The position numbers and the translations under genes were made by a program. The notes under the pieces were generated by a model. That model did not search any database and had not been told where the DNA came from. It was given only the letters and a program-made list of their open reading frames with translations. DNA of 64,000 bases from assembly GCF_034387475.1 (NCBI RefSeq), contig NZ_JAXCIL010000002.1, positions 1,550,001 to 1,614,000 of the forward strand. The letters run 5' to 3'. Positions within the stretch are counted from its first letter, which is position 1. Every line of letters begins with the position of its first letter. This DNA is from Pseudomonas sp. Teo4. GTDB lineage: Bacteria; Pseudomonadota; Gammaproteobacteria; Pseudomonadales; Pseudomonadaceae. Below, one piece after another: positions 49,686 through 59,213 of the stretch.

Positions 49686-50720
49686 ATGCGCAAGCAGTTG
49701 AAACTGACCGCCCTGGCCCTGGGCCTGTTCGCCGCCGGCCAGGCCATGGCGGCGGACCTGACCGTGGTGTCCTTCGGCGGTGCCAACAAGGCGGCCCAGG
49801 TCAAAGCGTTCTACGAGCCGTGGGAAAAGGCTGGCAACGGCAAGATCGTTGCGGGTGAGTACAACGGTGAAATGGCCAAGGTCAAAGCCATGGTCGACAC
49901 CAACAGCGTGTCCTGGAACCTGGTGGAGGTGGAGTCGCCAGAGCTGGCCCGTGGTTGTGACGAGGGCATGTTCGAGGAACTCGACCCAGCCCTGTTCGGC
50001 AACGAAAGCGACTATGTCAAAGGCGCTATCCAGCCTTGCGGCGTAGGCTTCTTCGTGTGGTCCACGGTACTGGCCTACAACGCCGACAAACTCAAAAGCG
50101 CGCCTACCAGCTGGGCCGATTTCTGGGACACCAAGAAATTCCCGGGCAAGCGCGGCCTGCGCAAGGGCGCCAAGTACACCCTGGAATTCGCGCTGATGGC
50201 CGACGGTGTGGCGCCCAAGGACGTCTACCAGGTGCTGGGCACCAAGGAAGGCGTGGACCGCGCCTTCAAGAAACTCGACGAGCTCAAGCCCAGCATCCAG
50301 TGGTGGGAAGCTGGCGCCCAGCCGCCGCAGTACCTGGCCTCGGGTGACGTGGTCATGAGTTCGGCCTACAACGGCCGTATCGCTGCGGTGCAGAAAGAAA
50401 GCAACCTGAAGGTGGTGTGGAACGGCGGTATCTACGACTTCGACGCCTGGGCCATTCCGAAGGGTGCCAAGAACGCCGACGAGGCGAAGAAGTTCATCGC
50501 CTACTCCGTGCAGCCTGAGCAGCAGAAGACTTACTCCGAGAACATCGCCTACGGCCCGGCCAACTCCAAGGCTGTGCCACTGCTGGCCGATGCGGTGAAG
50601 AAAGACATGCCGACCACGCCTGAAAACATCGCCAACCAGGTGCAGATCGACGTGGCCTTCTGGGCCGACAACAGCGAGCAGCTGGAGCAACGCTTCAACG
50701 CCTGGGCGGCGAAGAAGTAA
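49686..50720 (+). CDS. agtB: Periplasmic substrate-binding protein of the AgtABCD-like importer
   Basis: A 344-residue protein of the PotD/SBP_bac_8 type. A clear signal peptide (1-23: KLTALALGLFAAGQAMAADL) directs it to the periplasm. The mature domain contains VVSFGGANKAAQVKAFYEPW and TSWADFWDTKKFPGKRGLRK, typical of polyamine-type binders. The ATG at 49686 is fixed by the signal peptide and a GGAGAG site; the frame is open far upstream inside the ATPase gene and that extension is rejected. Followed by hairpins and a REP pair before the permeases, so it may be made in excess. Confidence 0.88.
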   Translation: MRKQLKLTALALGLFAAGQAMAADLTVVSFGGANKAAQVKAFYEPWEKAGNGKIVAGEYNGEMAKVKAMVDTNSVSWNLVEVESPELARGCDEGMFEELDPALFGNESDYVKGAIQPCGVGFFVWSTVLAYNADKLKSAPTSWADFWDTKKFPGKRGLRKGAKYTLEFALMADGVAPKDVYQVLGTKEGVDRAFKKLDELKPSIQWWEAGAQPPQYLASGDVVMSSAYNGRIAAVQKESNLKVVWNGGIYDFDAWAIPKGAKNADEAKKFIAYSVQPEQQKTYSENIAYGPANSKAVPLLADAVKKDMPTTPENIANQVQIDVAFWADNSEQLEQRFNAWAAKK

Positions 50721-50734
50721 CAACCCGGGAAGCG

Positions 50735-50852
50735 GGGCCGCTGTGCGGCCCTATCGCTGGCAAGCCAGCTCCCACAGGGATCGCACATTCCCTGAAATCA
50801 GTGCAGCACCTGTGGGAGCCGGCTTGCCGGCGATAGGGCTGCGCAGCAGCCC
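50735..50852. repeat. REP pair with hairpin caps on both sides, within the transporter operon
   Basis: Two inverted REP units (about 50752-50777 and 50808-50835), each extended outward by a 17-bp hairpin: GGGCCGC-TGT-GCGGCCC (50735-50751) and GGGCTGC-GCA-GCAGCCC (50836-50852). The element lies 14 bp after the binding-protein stop and 29 bp before the first permease. REP structures after binding-protein genes of importers are known to stabilise the upstream message. Confidence 0.85.
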
Positions 50853-50881
50853 CAATTTCAGCCTGTTTCACGGAGTTCGCC

Positions 50882-52129
50882 ATGGCCATTGCAGTGCCCC
50901 TAAACGAAGGCGCAGGTCCAAGTCTCAAACAGCGCCTCAAGCACGCCGAGCGGGTCAACCGCTGGAAGGCGCAGGCATTGATCGCGCCGCTGGCGCTGTT
51001 TCTCCTGCTGGTGTTCCTGGTGCCGATCGCGGCGCTGCTGTACAAGAGCGTCGGTAACCCGGAAGTGGTTGGCGGCCTGCCGCGTACGGTCGAGGTGATC
51101 GGCCAGTGGGATGGCAAAAGCCTGCCCGGCGAAGATGTTTACAAGGCGCTGAGCCAGGACCTGGCCGAGTCGCGCAAGAACCAGACCTTGGGCGACCTCT
51201 CCAAGCGCCTGAACATGGAGCTGGCCGGCTACCGCAGCCTGCTGGCCAAGACTGCACGGGCGCTGCCGTTCAAGGCCGAGCCTGCTTCTTATAAGGATGC
51301 CTTGCAGGCGCTCGACGAGCGTTGGGGCGATCCTGCCTACTGGCAGGCGATCCGCCGCAACACCAGTTCGGTGACGTCGTTCTACCTGCTGGCTTCGCTC
51401 GATCACCGTATCGATGACCTCGGCGAGCTGGCCAAGGCCACCCCGGACCAGGCCATCTACCTGGATATCTTTGCCCGCACCCTGTGGATGGGTGTGGTGA
51501 TCACCGCCATCTGCCTGGTACTGGCCTACCCACTGGCCTACCTGCTGGCCAACCTGCCGACCCGGCAGAGCAACCTGCTGATGATTCTGGTACTGCTGCC
51601 GTTCTGGACCTCGATCCTGGTGCGGGTGGCGGCGTGGATCGTGCTGCTGCAGTCGGGTGGCCTGATCAACAGCGCGCTGATGGCAATGGGCATCATCGAC
51701 CAGCCGCTGGAGTTGGTGTTCAACCGCACTGGCGTGTACATCTCGATGGTCCACATCCTGCTGCCGTTCATGATTCTGCCGCTGTACAGCGTGATGAAGG
51801 GCATTTCGCCGAGCTACATGCGTGCGGCGATCTCGCTGGGCTGCCACCCGTTCGCCAGCTTCTGGCGGGTGTACTTCCCGCAGACCTACGCAGGTGTGGG
51901 TGCCGGCTGCCTGCTGGTGTTCATCCTGGCGATCGGCTACTACATCACCCCGGCGCTGCTGGGCAGCCCGAACGACCAGATGGTCAGCTACTTCGTGGCC
52001 TTCTACACCAACACCAGCATCAACTGGGGCATGGCCACCGCACTGGGCGGGCTGTTGCTGCTGGCAACCGTGCTGTTGTACCTGATCTATAGCTGGCTGG
52101 TCGGCGCCAGCCGTCTGCGCCTGAGCTGA
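50882..52129 (+). CDS. agtC: ABC transporter permease 1 (AgtC-like, PotB family)
   Basis: A 415-residue inner-membrane permease, longer than the usual 280-300 residue PotB proteins. The extra part is a periplasmic insert of about 140 residues (about 60-195) between the first helix (ALIAPLALFLLLVFLVPIAA) and the remaining helices. The EAA-type loop that contacts the ATPase reads RAAISLGCHPFASFWRVYFP. Its start follows a REP element and a CGGAG site. Works with the second permease 11 bp downstream. Confidence 0.87.
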   Translation: MAIAVPLNEGAGPSLKQRLKHAERVNRWKAQALIAPLALFLLLVFLVPIAALLYKSVGNPEVVGGLPRTVEVIGQWDGKSLPGEDVYKALSQDLAESRKNQTLGDLSKRLNMELAGYRSLLAKTARALPFKAEPASYKDALQALDERWGDPAYWQAIRRNTSSVTSFYLLASLDHRIDDLGELAKATPDQAIYLDIFARTLWMGVVITAICLVLAYPLAYLLANLPTRQSNLLMILVLLPFWTSILVRVAAWIVLLQSGGLINSALMAMGIIDQPLELVFNRTGVYISMVHILLPFMILPLYSVMKGISPSYMRAAISLGCHPFASFWRVYFPQTYAGVGAGCLLVFILAIGYYITPALLGSPNDQMVSYFVAFYTNTSINWGMATALGGLLLLATVLLYLIYSWLVGASRLRLS

Positions 52130-52140
52130 GGAGCCTTGTC

Positions 52141-52968
52141 ATGCTGAGCCCATACATGTCGCCCGTGGAGCGGGTCTGGTTCTACAGCCTGCGCATTCTT
52201 TGTGGCTTGATCCTGCTGTTCCTGGTCTTGCCGGTGCTGGTGATCGTACCGTTGTCGTTCAACAGCGGCAGTTTCCTGGTCTACCCACTGCAGGGCTTTT
52301 CGCTGCAGTGGTATCACGACTTCTTCGCCTCGGCCGAGTGGATGCGGGCGCTGAAGAACAGCATCATCGTCGCCCCCGCAGCCACCGTGCTGGCCATGGT
52401 GTTCGGCACCCTGGCATCTATTGGTCTGACCCGCGGCGACTTCCCAGGCAAGTCGCTGGTGATGGCGCTGGTGATTTCGCCGATGGTGGTGCCGGTGGTG
52501 ATCATCGGGGTGGCCAGTTACCTGTTCTTCGCGCCATTGGGGATGGGTAACAGCTTCGCTTCGTTGATCCTGGTGCATGCTGTGCTGGGTGTGCCGTTCG
52601 TCATCATCACGGTGTCGGCGACTTTGCAGGGCTTCAATTACAACCTGGTGCGGGCTGCAGCCAGCCTGGGCGCCTCGCCACTGCTGACCTTCCGTCGGGT
52701 GACCCTGCCGCTGATTGCGCCGGGTGTGATTTCCGGTGCGCTGTTCGCCTTTGCCACCTCGTTCGATGAAGTGGTGGTGACACTGTTCCTCGCCGGCCCC
52801 GAGCAGGCGACCCTGCCGCGGCAGATGTTCAGCGGGATTCGCGAGAACCTGAGCCCGACCATCGCGGCGGCGGCTACCCTGTTGATCGCGTTCTCGGTGA
52901 TCCTGCTGCTGACCCTGGAGTGGTTGCGTGGGCGCAGCGAGAAGTTGAGGACCCAGCAGCCGGGCTGA
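52141..52968 (+). CDS. agtD: ABC transporter permease 2 (AgtD-like, PotC family)
   Basis: A 275-residue inner-membrane permease with six predicted helices. The ATPase-contact loop reads RAAASLGASPLLTFRRVTLP (about 180-200), and the N-terminal helix is LCGLILLFLVLPVLVIVPLS. It forms the channel with the upstream permease and ends the importer operon. A mixed REP pair follows. Confidence 0.88.
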   Translation: MLSPYMSPVERVWFYSLRILCGLILLFLVLPVLVIVPLSFNSGSFLVYPLQGFSLQWYHDFFASAEWMRALKNSIIVAPAATVLAMVFGTLASIGLTRGDFPGKSLVMALVISPMVVPVVIIGVASYLFFAPLGMGNSFASLILVHAVLGVPFVIITVSATLQGFNYNLVRAAASLGASPLLTFRRVTLPLIAPGVISGALFAFATSFDEVVVTLFLAGPEQATLPRQMFSGIRENLSPTIAAAATLLIAFSVILLLTLEWLRGRSEKLRTQQPG

Positions 52969-52975
52969 TCAGTAC

Positions 52976-53074
52976 CGGCCTCATCGCCGGCAAGCCGGCT
53001 CCCACAGAGTCTGCGTAGTTCTTGAGAACTGTGCTCTACCTGTGGGAGCGGGTTTACCCGCGAAGGGGCCGGCA
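52976..53074. repeat. Mixed REP pair (one arm of each type)
   Basis: The left arm (52976-53007) is of the GCCGGCAAGCCGGC type and the right arm (53039-53074) of the GCGGGTTTACCCGC type. Every other clear pair in the window uses one type for both arms. The pair lies between the importer operon and rpe. Confidence 0.8.
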
Positions 53075-53178
53075 CAGGCAAAACCAAGCACCGGTCGTCA
53101 CCGCGTGATACCAATCAGCCCCTATCCGCTTCCCTGAGTTACAATGCGCGCCACCGTGATTCTGCCAACAGGTGCGCC

Positions 53179-53853
53179 ATGCAGCCCTACGCTATTGCCC
53201 CCTCCATTCTCTCCGCCGATTTCGCCCGTCTGGGCGAGGACGTCGACAAGGTGCTGGCCGCCGGGGCCGACATCGTTCACTTCGATGTCATGGACAACCA
53301 TTACGTCCCCAACCTGACCATCGGCCCGATGGTATGCACCGCCCTGCGCAAATACGGCGTGACCGCGCCAATCGACGTGCACCTGATGGTCAGCCCGGTC
53401 GACCGCATCATCGGCGACTTCATCGAAGCCGGCGCCACTTACATCACCTTCCACCCGGAAGCCAGCCAGCACATCGACCGTTCGCTGCAGCTGATCCGCG
53501 ACGGCGGTTGCAAAGCCGGCCTGGTGTTCAACCCGGCCACCAGCCTGGATGCGCTGAAGTATGTAATGGACAAAGTCGACATGGTCCTGCTGATGAGCGT
53601 GAACCCAGGTTTCGGCGGGCAGAAGTTCATCCCCGGCACCCTCGACAAGCTGCGCGAGGCCCGCGCCCTGATCGATGCCAGTGGTCGTGACATCCGCCTG
53701 GAAATCGACGGCGGCGTCAACGTCAACAACATCCGCGAGATCGCCGCCGCGGGTGCCGACACCTTCGTTGCCGGTTCGGCAATTTTCAACGCGCCGGACT
53801 ATCAGGAAGTCATCGCCAAAATGCGCGCCGAACTGGCCCTGGCCCGCCCATGA
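53179..53853 (+). CDS. rpe: Rpe, ribulose-phosphate 3-epimerase
   Basis: A 224-residue TIM-barrel enzyme that interconverts ribulose-5-phosphate and xylulose-5-phosphate in the pentose phosphate pathway. Metal ligands lie in [17 protein letters not shown] (about 34-50), and catalytic Asp residues there and in LEIDGGVN (about 175). The loop [15 protein letters not shown] is typical. Overlaps gph by 4 bp. Confidence 0.97.
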   Translation: MQPYAIAPSILSADFARLGEDVDKVLAAGADIVHFDVMDNHYVPNLTIGPMVCTALRKYGVTAPIDVHLMVSPVDRIIGDFIEAGATYITFHPEASQHIDRSLQLIRDGGCKAGLVFNPATSLDALKYVMDKVDMVLLMSVNPGFGGQKFIPGTLDKLREARALIDASGRDIRLEIDGGVNVNNIREIAAAGADTFVAGSAIFNAPDYQEVIAKMRAELALARP

Positions 53854-54668
53854 GTGGCTTCGAGCAGCTGTTCCCGGGGGCGCTACCCAGGCTGGTGATG
53901 TTCGATCTGGACGGTACCCTGATCGACTCCGTCCCCGACCTGGCCGCTGCTGTGGATCGCATGCTGCTCGAACTCGGGCGCCAGCCCGCTGGCCTCGACG
54001 CGGTGCGCCAGTGGGTGGGCAACGGCGCCCAGATACTGGTACGCCGTGCGCTGGCCGGCAGTATCGAGCATGAAGGTGTCGATGACGCACTGGCCGAGCA
54101 AGGGCTGGCGCTGTTCATGGAAGCCTATGCCGAAAGCCATGAGCTGACCGAGATCTACCCCGGTGTGAAGGACACCCTGCGCTGGCTGCGCAAGCAGGGC
54201 GTTGAGATGGCGTTGATCACCAACAAGCCCGAGCGTTTCGTCGGTCCGCTGCTGGACCAGATGAAGATTGGCCGATATTTCCGCTGGATCATCGGCGGCG
54301 ACACCTTGCCCCAGAAGAAGCCAGACCCGGCTGCACTGCTGTTCGTCATGAAGATGGCGGGCGTTACCCCTGAGCAGTCACTGTTCGTTGGCGACTCGCG
54401 CAGCGATGTGCTGGCGGCCAAGGCGGCAGGGGTGAAATGTGTCGGCCTGACCTATGGCTACAACCATGGCCGACCGATTCATGACGAATCACCCAATCTG
54501 GTGGTCGACGACCTGCGCGCCTTGCTGCCTGGTTGCGCAGACCCGGCCACTGGGATAACGTTGGCGGACCTTCAAGCCTCACAAGACAGAGAGTCCACCG
54601 TGGCGGTTACTGGCAAATTCTGGATGAAAGTCATCAAGGCCCTGGCCCGTTGGCGCTGGCGCGCCTGA
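53850..54668 (+). CDS. gph: Gph, phosphoglycolate phosphatase
   Basis: A 272-residue HAD-superfamily phosphatase that removes 2-phosphoglycolate, a DNA-repair and oxygenation by-product. HAD motifs are in order: [10 protein letters not shown] (about 19-28), ITNKPERF (about 124), KKPDP (about 156) and FVGDSRSDV (about 178). The protein is about 45 residues longer than the conserved domain. Its last 14 residues ([14 protein letters not shown]) are in frame with, and identical to, a tryptophan-rich leader peptide for trpE, so gph ribosomes also translate the leader. Confidence 0.93.
   Translation: MSGFEQLFPGALPRLVMFDLDGTLIDSVPDLAAAVDRMLLELGRQPAGLDAVRQWVGNGAQILVRRALAGSIEHEGVDDALAEQGLALFMEAYAESHELTEIYPGVKDTLRWLRKQGVEMALITNKPERFVGPLLDQMKIGRYFRWIIGGDTLPQKKPDPAALLFVMKMAGVTPEQSLFVGDSRSDVLAAKAAGVKCVGLTYGYNHGRPIHDESPNLVVDDLRALLPGCADPATGITLADLQASQDRESTVAVTGKFWMKVIKALARWRWRA
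54600..54668 (+). promoter_or_regulatory. trpE leader peptide region, embedded in the 3' end of gph
   Basis: In the gph frame, a GTG (54600, behind GAGAG) or ATG (54624) could start a leader of 22 or 14 residues ending ALARWRWRA, with Trp codons at 54651 and 54657. Attenuation of trpE and trpGDC has been reported in P. putida. A near-identical peptide precedes trpG. Trp starvation would stall ribosomes at these codons whether they came from gph or from an internal start. Confidence 0.75.
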
Positions 54669-54677
54669 CTTCTGCCC

Positions 54678-54693
54678 GCCGGCGCCTGCCGGC
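54678..54693 (+). promoter_or_regulatory. Hairpin after the trpE leader
   Basis: GCCGGC-GCCT-GCCGGC, 9 nt after the leader stop and 45 nt before trpE. The matching position in front of trpG has GCCGG-CAAGT-CCGGC. There is no T run, so it is not a classic terminator; it may be part of an attenuation or translation switch. Confidence 0.45.
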
Positions 54694-54738
54694 CCGTCCG
54701 CTTGCCCGACCCTATTGCTGCTTGCCACGAGGCTACCC

Positions 54739-56217
54739 ATGACCCGCGAAGAATTCCTGCGCTTGGCCGCTGCCGGCTACAACCGCATTCCCTTGGCCTG
54801 TGAAACCCTGGCCGACTTCGACACGCCGCTGTCGATCTACCTGAAACTGGCCGACCAACCCAATTCCTACCTGCTCGAATCGGTGCAGGGCGGCGAAAAG
54901 TGGGGCCGTTACTCGATGATCGGCCTGCCATCGCGCACCGTCATGCGAGTGCACGGCTACCACGTCAGCATCCTGCAGGATGGCGTCGAGGTGGAAAGCC
55001 ACGATGTCGAAGACCCACTGGCGTTCGTCGAAACCTTCAAGGACCGCTACAAGGTTGCCGACATTCCTGGCCTGCCACGCTTCAACGGCGGCCTGGTCGG
55101 CTACTTCGGCTATGACTGTGTGCGCTATGTGGAGAAGCGTCTGGGCGCTTGCCCGAACCCGGACCCGCTGGGCGTACCGGACATTCTGCTGATGGTGTCC
55201 GACGCAGTGGTGGTGTTCGACAACCTGGCGGGCAAGATGCATGCGATCGTGCTGGTAGACCCGGCTGAAGAGCAAGCATTCGAGCAGGGCCAGGCGCGCC
55301 TGCAAGGCTTGCTGGAAACCCTGCGCCAGCCGATCACGCCACGGCGTGGCCTGGACTTGAGCGGCCCTATGGCTGCAGAGCCGGAGTTCCGCTCCAGCTA
55401 TACCCGTGACGACTATGAGAACGCGGTGGGGCGTATCAAGGAATACATCCTGGCGGGCGACTGCATGCAGGTGGTGCCGTCGCAGCGGATGTCCATCGAC
55501 TTCAAGGCCGCACCCATCGACCTGTATCGTGCGCTGCGTTGCTTCAACCCGACGCCGTACATGTACTTCTTCAACTTTGGCGACTTCCATGTGGTCGGCA
55601 GCTCGCCAGAAGTGCTGGTGCGAGTCGAAGACAACCTGGTCACCGTGCGCCCGATTGCCGGTACCCGCCCGCGTGGTGCCACAGAGGAAGCCGATCGTGC
55701 GCTGGAAGACGACCTGCTGTCGGATGAGAAAGAGATCGCCGAGCACCTGATGCTCATCGACCTGGGCCGCAACGATGTGGGCCGCGTGTCCTCGACCGGT
55801 AGCGTGCGCCTGACCGAGAAGATGGTGATCGAGCGTTATTCCAACGTCATGCACATCGTGTCCAACGTCACCGGCCAGTTGCGCCAGGGCCTGACCGCCA
55901 TGGATGCGTTGCGGGCGATCCTGCCGGCCGGCACCTTGTCTGGCGCGCCGAAAATTCGTGCGATGGAGATCATCGACGAACTGGAGCCGGTCAAGCGTGG
56001 CGTTTACGGTGGTGCGGTGGGTTACTTTGCCTGGAACGGCAACATGGACACCGCCATCGCCATTCGTACCGCGGTGATCAAGGACGGCGAACTGCATGTG
56101 CAGGCCGGTGGTGGCATTGTTGCCGACTCGGTGCCGGCGCTTGAGTGGGAAGAGACCATCAACAAGCGCCGGGCGATGTTCCGGGCTGTGGCGTTGGCTG
56201 AGCAAACGTCCAAATAA
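54739..56217 (+). CDS. trpE: TrpE, anthranilate synthase component I
   Basis: A 492-residue enzyme that converts chorismate and ammonia (from TrpG) to anthranilate, the first step of tryptophan synthesis. The Trp feedback-binding motif LLES is in [11 protein letters not shown] (about 43-53). The chorismate-binding domain contains [19 protein letters not shown] and the catalytic GGGIVADS stretch near the C terminus. The ATG at 54739 with CGAGG upstream gives the conserved N terminus; an ATG eight codons earlier lacks a site. It lies 4.4 kb from trpGDC, the split arrangement of pseudomonads. Confidence 0.97.
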   Translation: MTREEFLRLAAAGYNRIPLACETLADFDTPLSIYLKLADQPNSYLLESVQGGEKWGRYSMIGLPSRTVMRVHGYHVSILQDGVEVESHDVEDPLAFVETFKDRYKVADIPGLPRFNGGLVGYFGYDCVRYVEKRLGACPNPDPLGVPDILLMVSDAVVVFDNLAGKMHAIVLVDPAEEQAFEQGQARLQGLLETLRQPITPRRGLDLSGPMAAEPEFRSSYTRDDYENAVGRIKEYILAGDCMQVVPSQRMSIDFKAAPIDLYRALRCFNPTPYMYFFNFGDFHVVGSSPEVLVRVEDNLVTVRPIAGTRPRGATEEADRALEDDLLSDEKEIAEHLMLIDLGRNDVGRVSSTGSVRLTEKMVIERYSNVMHIVSNVTGQLRQGLTAMDALRAILPAGTLSGAPKIRAMEIIDELEPVKRGVYGGAVGYFAWNGNMDTAIAIRTAVIKDGELHVQAGGGIVADSVPALEWEETINKRRAMFRAVALAEQTSK

Positions 56218-56229
56218 ATTGTTGGGCGG

Positions 56230-56330
56230 GGGCTGCTTGGCAGCCCATCGCCGGCAAGCCGGCTCCCACAGGTAGCGCGATGCCCCCGAGGTACTAGTGG
56301 GAGCCGGCTTGCCGGCGATAGGGCCGGTGC
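56230..56330. repeat. REP pair with hairpin cap between trpE and estP
   Basis: The hairpin GGGCTGC-TTG-GCAGCCC (56230-56246), 12 bp after the trpE stop, runs directly into a REP unit (to 56272). An inverted second REP is at 56296-56330. It fills the gap between the convergent trpE and estP genes. Confidence 0.85.
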
Positions 56331-56338
56331 AGGTCAGC

Positions 56339-58228
56339 TCAAAAATCGACGCTCACCCCCACGCTCACCCCCTGCTGCGTCAACTCATCGCTCTTGCGCC
56401 AGTTGTAATTCCCTCGCAGGTGTACCCCCGCTACCAGCTCATGGCTCACTCCCAGGCTCGCCCGGGTCAGGTCACTGTTCGGCGTATACCCGGTCAGCGT
56501 GAAATCATTCGCCGACAAGCTGGTCAGGTGCATCGTCACATCCTGCTGGTCATCCTCGAACTCATGCTCTTGCGCCACCTCGGCGAACAGACGGGTGCTT
56601 GGCAAGACCTGCATACTGCCCTGCAATCCCACCCCCAAACGCCTTGATGTGCGCTCTTGGTCATCGAAGCCAAGCGCCGTCGAACGCCCGCTCTTCTCGT
56701 CATAGCCATCCACCTTCACCCTCGCATAATCGGCGCTGAGGAATGGCGACAGTTGCCAGTCACTGCTGTCTGCTGCCAGGTTGTAACCAAGCCGCGCGGT
56801 AACTGCCCAGGCCTCGCCATCGGTATCGCCTTTCTCGCTACGCTCGGTCACCCCCAGCGCAAAGGTGCGCTTGAGGTCGCGATAGTCCATGTGGCCCACG
56901 CTCAAGGCAGTGTCGGCCCACCAGCGCTCCTGCCGATACTGGGCAAAGGCAGTGGCCAGATAGCTATCGAGTTTGTAGTCCGAATTCTGTTCGCCGGCTT
57001 CAAGCTTCTGCTGATACACACCGCCAGCCAGCCCCAGGCGCCAGGCGTCGTTCAGCCTGTAGCTGCCGCCCAGTGTCAGGTTGTAGCCATGGCCGTTGCC
57101 GCTGGCTGCGCTGCCTTGCTCGTCGAAGTCCAGGTCCTGCGCACCGGTGGCGACAAACGGCTGCCATTGGCCAACCGCTTGCCAGGGCGTTTGCCACTGG
57201 TTGCGCAGTTCATCCTGGTGCGCGCGGATGCTGGAATGGGCCATTTCCGGCAGCAAGGTAATCTCCCAGGGGGCGGAGAGGATCGAATAGGCGTAGTCGG
57301 CAATCAGTAGTTGGCCAGCGATGGTTGGGTGAACCGAATCGTTGAACAGCAATTTGGTGGGGTCGGGCGATGTGCCGTTTTCACCGTAGATCGGGTTGGC
57401 CACACAATTGTTGCCGCTGTAGCAGGTGCTGATCAGGCTCTGCCCGTCAGCCAGGCCAAACGGGGTGGGGTCGGCGACCGCTTCTTGCAGCAGAGCGGGT
57501 ACGTTCAGCGGGATGATCTCGGCGTCGATCTGCCCAAGCTGGCTGACCAGCGACTGGTTGAACACACTCGACAGTTGCGACAGTGGGCCTTGCAATGGCG
57601 TGCCGCTGAAGCCCGGCGTCAGGCCAATGTCGGGCAGTAACCAGACCATGATGTAGCGTGCACCGCCTTGCTGCAGTGCTTTGGCGCTCGCCGCCAGTCG
57701 CCCTCCTGCCTCTGCGGCGTCTGCAGGGCTGTTCACCAGGCCTTGGAAGAAGTCGTTGCCGCCGCCGGTCAGGTAGTAGAGGGCGTTGGGGTCGGCGCGT
57801 AGGCCATTGGCCAGGTAGCCTGGGCGTTCACGATAAACCGTCCCTTCGTCCGGGTTGCCGGGAGGCACTATCAACTGGGATGTGCCGGTAATCGAGTCGA
57901 GGATTTGTTGGGTGGTGTAGCCACCCACTGCCCAGTTGTTGCCGTCCGGGCGGATACCCACCGATGTCGAGGGGTTGAGGTCGTCCGGCGCAATGCCCAG
58001 CCGCCCTCCGAGGATCATGGAGGACACCGGGGCGAATGTGCCGTCGGCCTCTCGGTTGGTGTAGCGCAGGCTGTCGGTGCCACCCTCCAGGTCCGGGAAC
58101 TGGCCCGCGTCGCCGAGGCTATCGCCGAATACGATCAGCGATGAGTAGGGCGAAGGTGCCGCCAAGGCCTGACTGCCGGCCAATGAGAGGGCGCAGAGTG
58201 TGAAACGCAGAAAATGCGAACGTTGCAT
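56339..58228 (-). CDS. estP: EstP/EstA-like GDSL esterase autotransporter
   Basis: A 629-residue outer-membrane esterase. A signal peptide (1-24) is followed by a GDSL passenger (about 28-345) with the nucleophile Ser37 in [10 protein letters not shown], an Asn in [10 protein letters not shown] and the catalytic Asp-His in [10 protein letters not shown]. The C-terminal autotransporter barrel (about 365-629) ends in Phe, as outer-membrane proteins do. Such enzymes hydrolyse short-chain esters at the cell surface, and in P. aeruginosa EstA affects rhamnolipid production and motility. It interrupts the trp genes. An inverted repeat AACAAAG-N7-CTTTGTT (58278-58298) lies upstream. Confidence 0.92.
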   Translation of the reverse strand: MQRSHFLRFTLCALSLAGSQALAAPSPYSSLIVFGDSLGDAGQFPDLEGGTDSLRYTNREADGTFAPVSSMILGGRLGIAPDDLNPSTSVGIRPDGNNWAVGGYTTQQILDSITGTSQLIVPPGNPDEGTVYRERPGYLANGLRADPNALYYLTGGGNDFFQGLVNSPADAAEAGGRLAASAKALQQGGARYIMVWLLPDIGLTPGFSGTPLQGPLSQLSSVFNQSLVSQLGQIDAEIIPLNVPALLQEAVADPTPFGLADGQSLISTCYSGNNCVANPIYGENGTSPDPTKLLFNDSVHPTIAGQLLIADYAYSILSAPWEITLLPEMAHSSIRAHQDELRNQWQTPWQAVGQWQPFVATGAQDLDFDEQGSAASGNGHGYNLTLGGSYRLNDAWRLGLAGGVYQQKLEAGEQNSDYKLDSYLATAFAQYRQERWWADTALSVGHMDYRDLKRTFALGVTERSEKGDTDGEAWAVTARLGYNLAADSSDWQLSPFLSADYARVKVDGYDEKSGRSTALGFDDQERTSRRLGVGLQGSMQVLPSTRLFAEVAQEHEFEDDQQDVTMHLTSLSANDFTLTGYTPNSDLTRASLGVSHELVAGVHLRGNYNWRKSDELTQQGVSVGVSVDF

Positions 58229-58373
58229 GGGTAGATATCCTTTTCATTGTTTTTATGGGAACAGCCCGATTGACCTTAACAAAGCAAAGGTCTTTGTTCA
58301 CAAGTCCATTCGTTACCCCGTGTTTACGGGCATATTGCGCCAGGCGCCCCGGTAAGCTACTGTGCCGGGACGT

Positions 58374-58460
58374 ATGAGCGAGACCTATCCTGTGTTGATC
58401 GTCAGCAAACTCTTGATGCGCGTAATCAAGGCCCACGCCCGTTGGCGTTGGCGCGCCTGA
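58374..58460 (+). promoter_or_regulatory. trpGDC leader peptide
   Basis: A 28-codon frame from ATG 58374 (GGGA just upstream) or a 14-codon frame from ATG 58416 encodes a peptide ending HARWRWRA. Its last 14 residues differ from the trpE leader at two positions only (MRVIKAHARWRWRA against [14 protein letters not shown]). After the stop there is a short T run (58462-58466) and the hairpin GCCGG-CAAGT-CCGGC (58472-58486). The layout fits tryptophan attenuation of trpGDC. The rest of the 58229-58610 gap holds the estP promoter region. Confidence 0.8.
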
Positions 58461-58610
58461 CTTTTTCTCCTGCCGGCAAGTCCGGCCCGCCCCTGTTTGC
58501 CTTCCTCTGTGTTTCACCCGCCACCGCACGATGCGGCTAGCATTTGCGTTCGTTTTGGCGTGTAGGAAGGTTCGAATTCAAAAGTCAGTAGATTCAAGAG
58601 GTTCATCCCG

Positions 58611-59204
58611 ATGTTACTGATGATCGACAATTACGACTCATTCACTTACAACGTTGTTCAGTACCTTGGCGAGCTGGGTGCCGAGGTCAAGGTCATTCGC
58701 AACGACGAATTGACCATCGCCGAGATCGAAGCCCTTAAACCAGAGCGCATCGTCGTGTCTCCCGGCCCATGCACGCCGAGTGAGGCGGGCGTGTCGATCG
58801 AGGCCATCCTGCATTTCGCTGGCAAGCTACCAATTCTGGGCGTCTGCCTGGGGCACCAGTCCATCGGCCAGGCATTCGGCGGTGATGTGGTGCGGGCGCG
58901 CCAAGTGATGCACGGCAAGACCAGCCCGGTGCGGCACCGCGACCTGGGCGTGTTCGCCGGTCTCAACAACCCGCTCACCGTGACCCGCTACCATTCCTTG
59001 GTGGTGATGCGCGAAACCTTGCCCGACTGCCTGGAAGTGACCGCTTGGACCGCCTTCGAGGACGGCTCGGTCGACGAGATCATGGGCGTGCGCCACAAGA
59101 CGCTTAACATCGAGGGTGTACAGTTCCACCCCGAGTCCATTCTCACCGAGCAGGGCCACGAGCTGTTCGCCAATTTCCTCAAGCAGACCGGCGGCCACCG
59201 CTAA
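58611..59204 (+). CDS. trpG: TrpG, anthranilate synthase component II (glutamine amidotransferase)
   Basis: A 197-residue class I amidotransferase that supplies ammonia from glutamine to TrpE and may also serve 4-amino-4-deoxychorismate synthesis. The catalytic Cys is in [15 protein letters not shown] (about 79), with His and Glu in [12 protein letters not shown] (about 169). N terminus [20 protein letters not shown] is typical. First gene of trpGDC, behind a Trp-rich leader. Confidence 0.97.
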   Translation: MLLMIDNYDSFTYNVVQYLGELGAEVKVIRNDELTIAEIEALKPERIVVSPGPCTPSEAGVSIEAILHFAGKLPILGVCLGHQSIGQAFGGDVVRARQVMHGKTSPVRHRDLGVFAGLNNPLTVTRYHSLVVMRETLPDCLEVTAWTAFEDGSVDEIMGVRHKTLNIEGVQFHPESILTEQGHELFANFLKQTGGHR

Positions 59205-59213
59205 GGACCGAAC

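Noticed and set aside
54733..56205. A 490-codon minus-strand frame opposite trpE
   Set aside because: Antisense shadow; trpE carries all family motifs.
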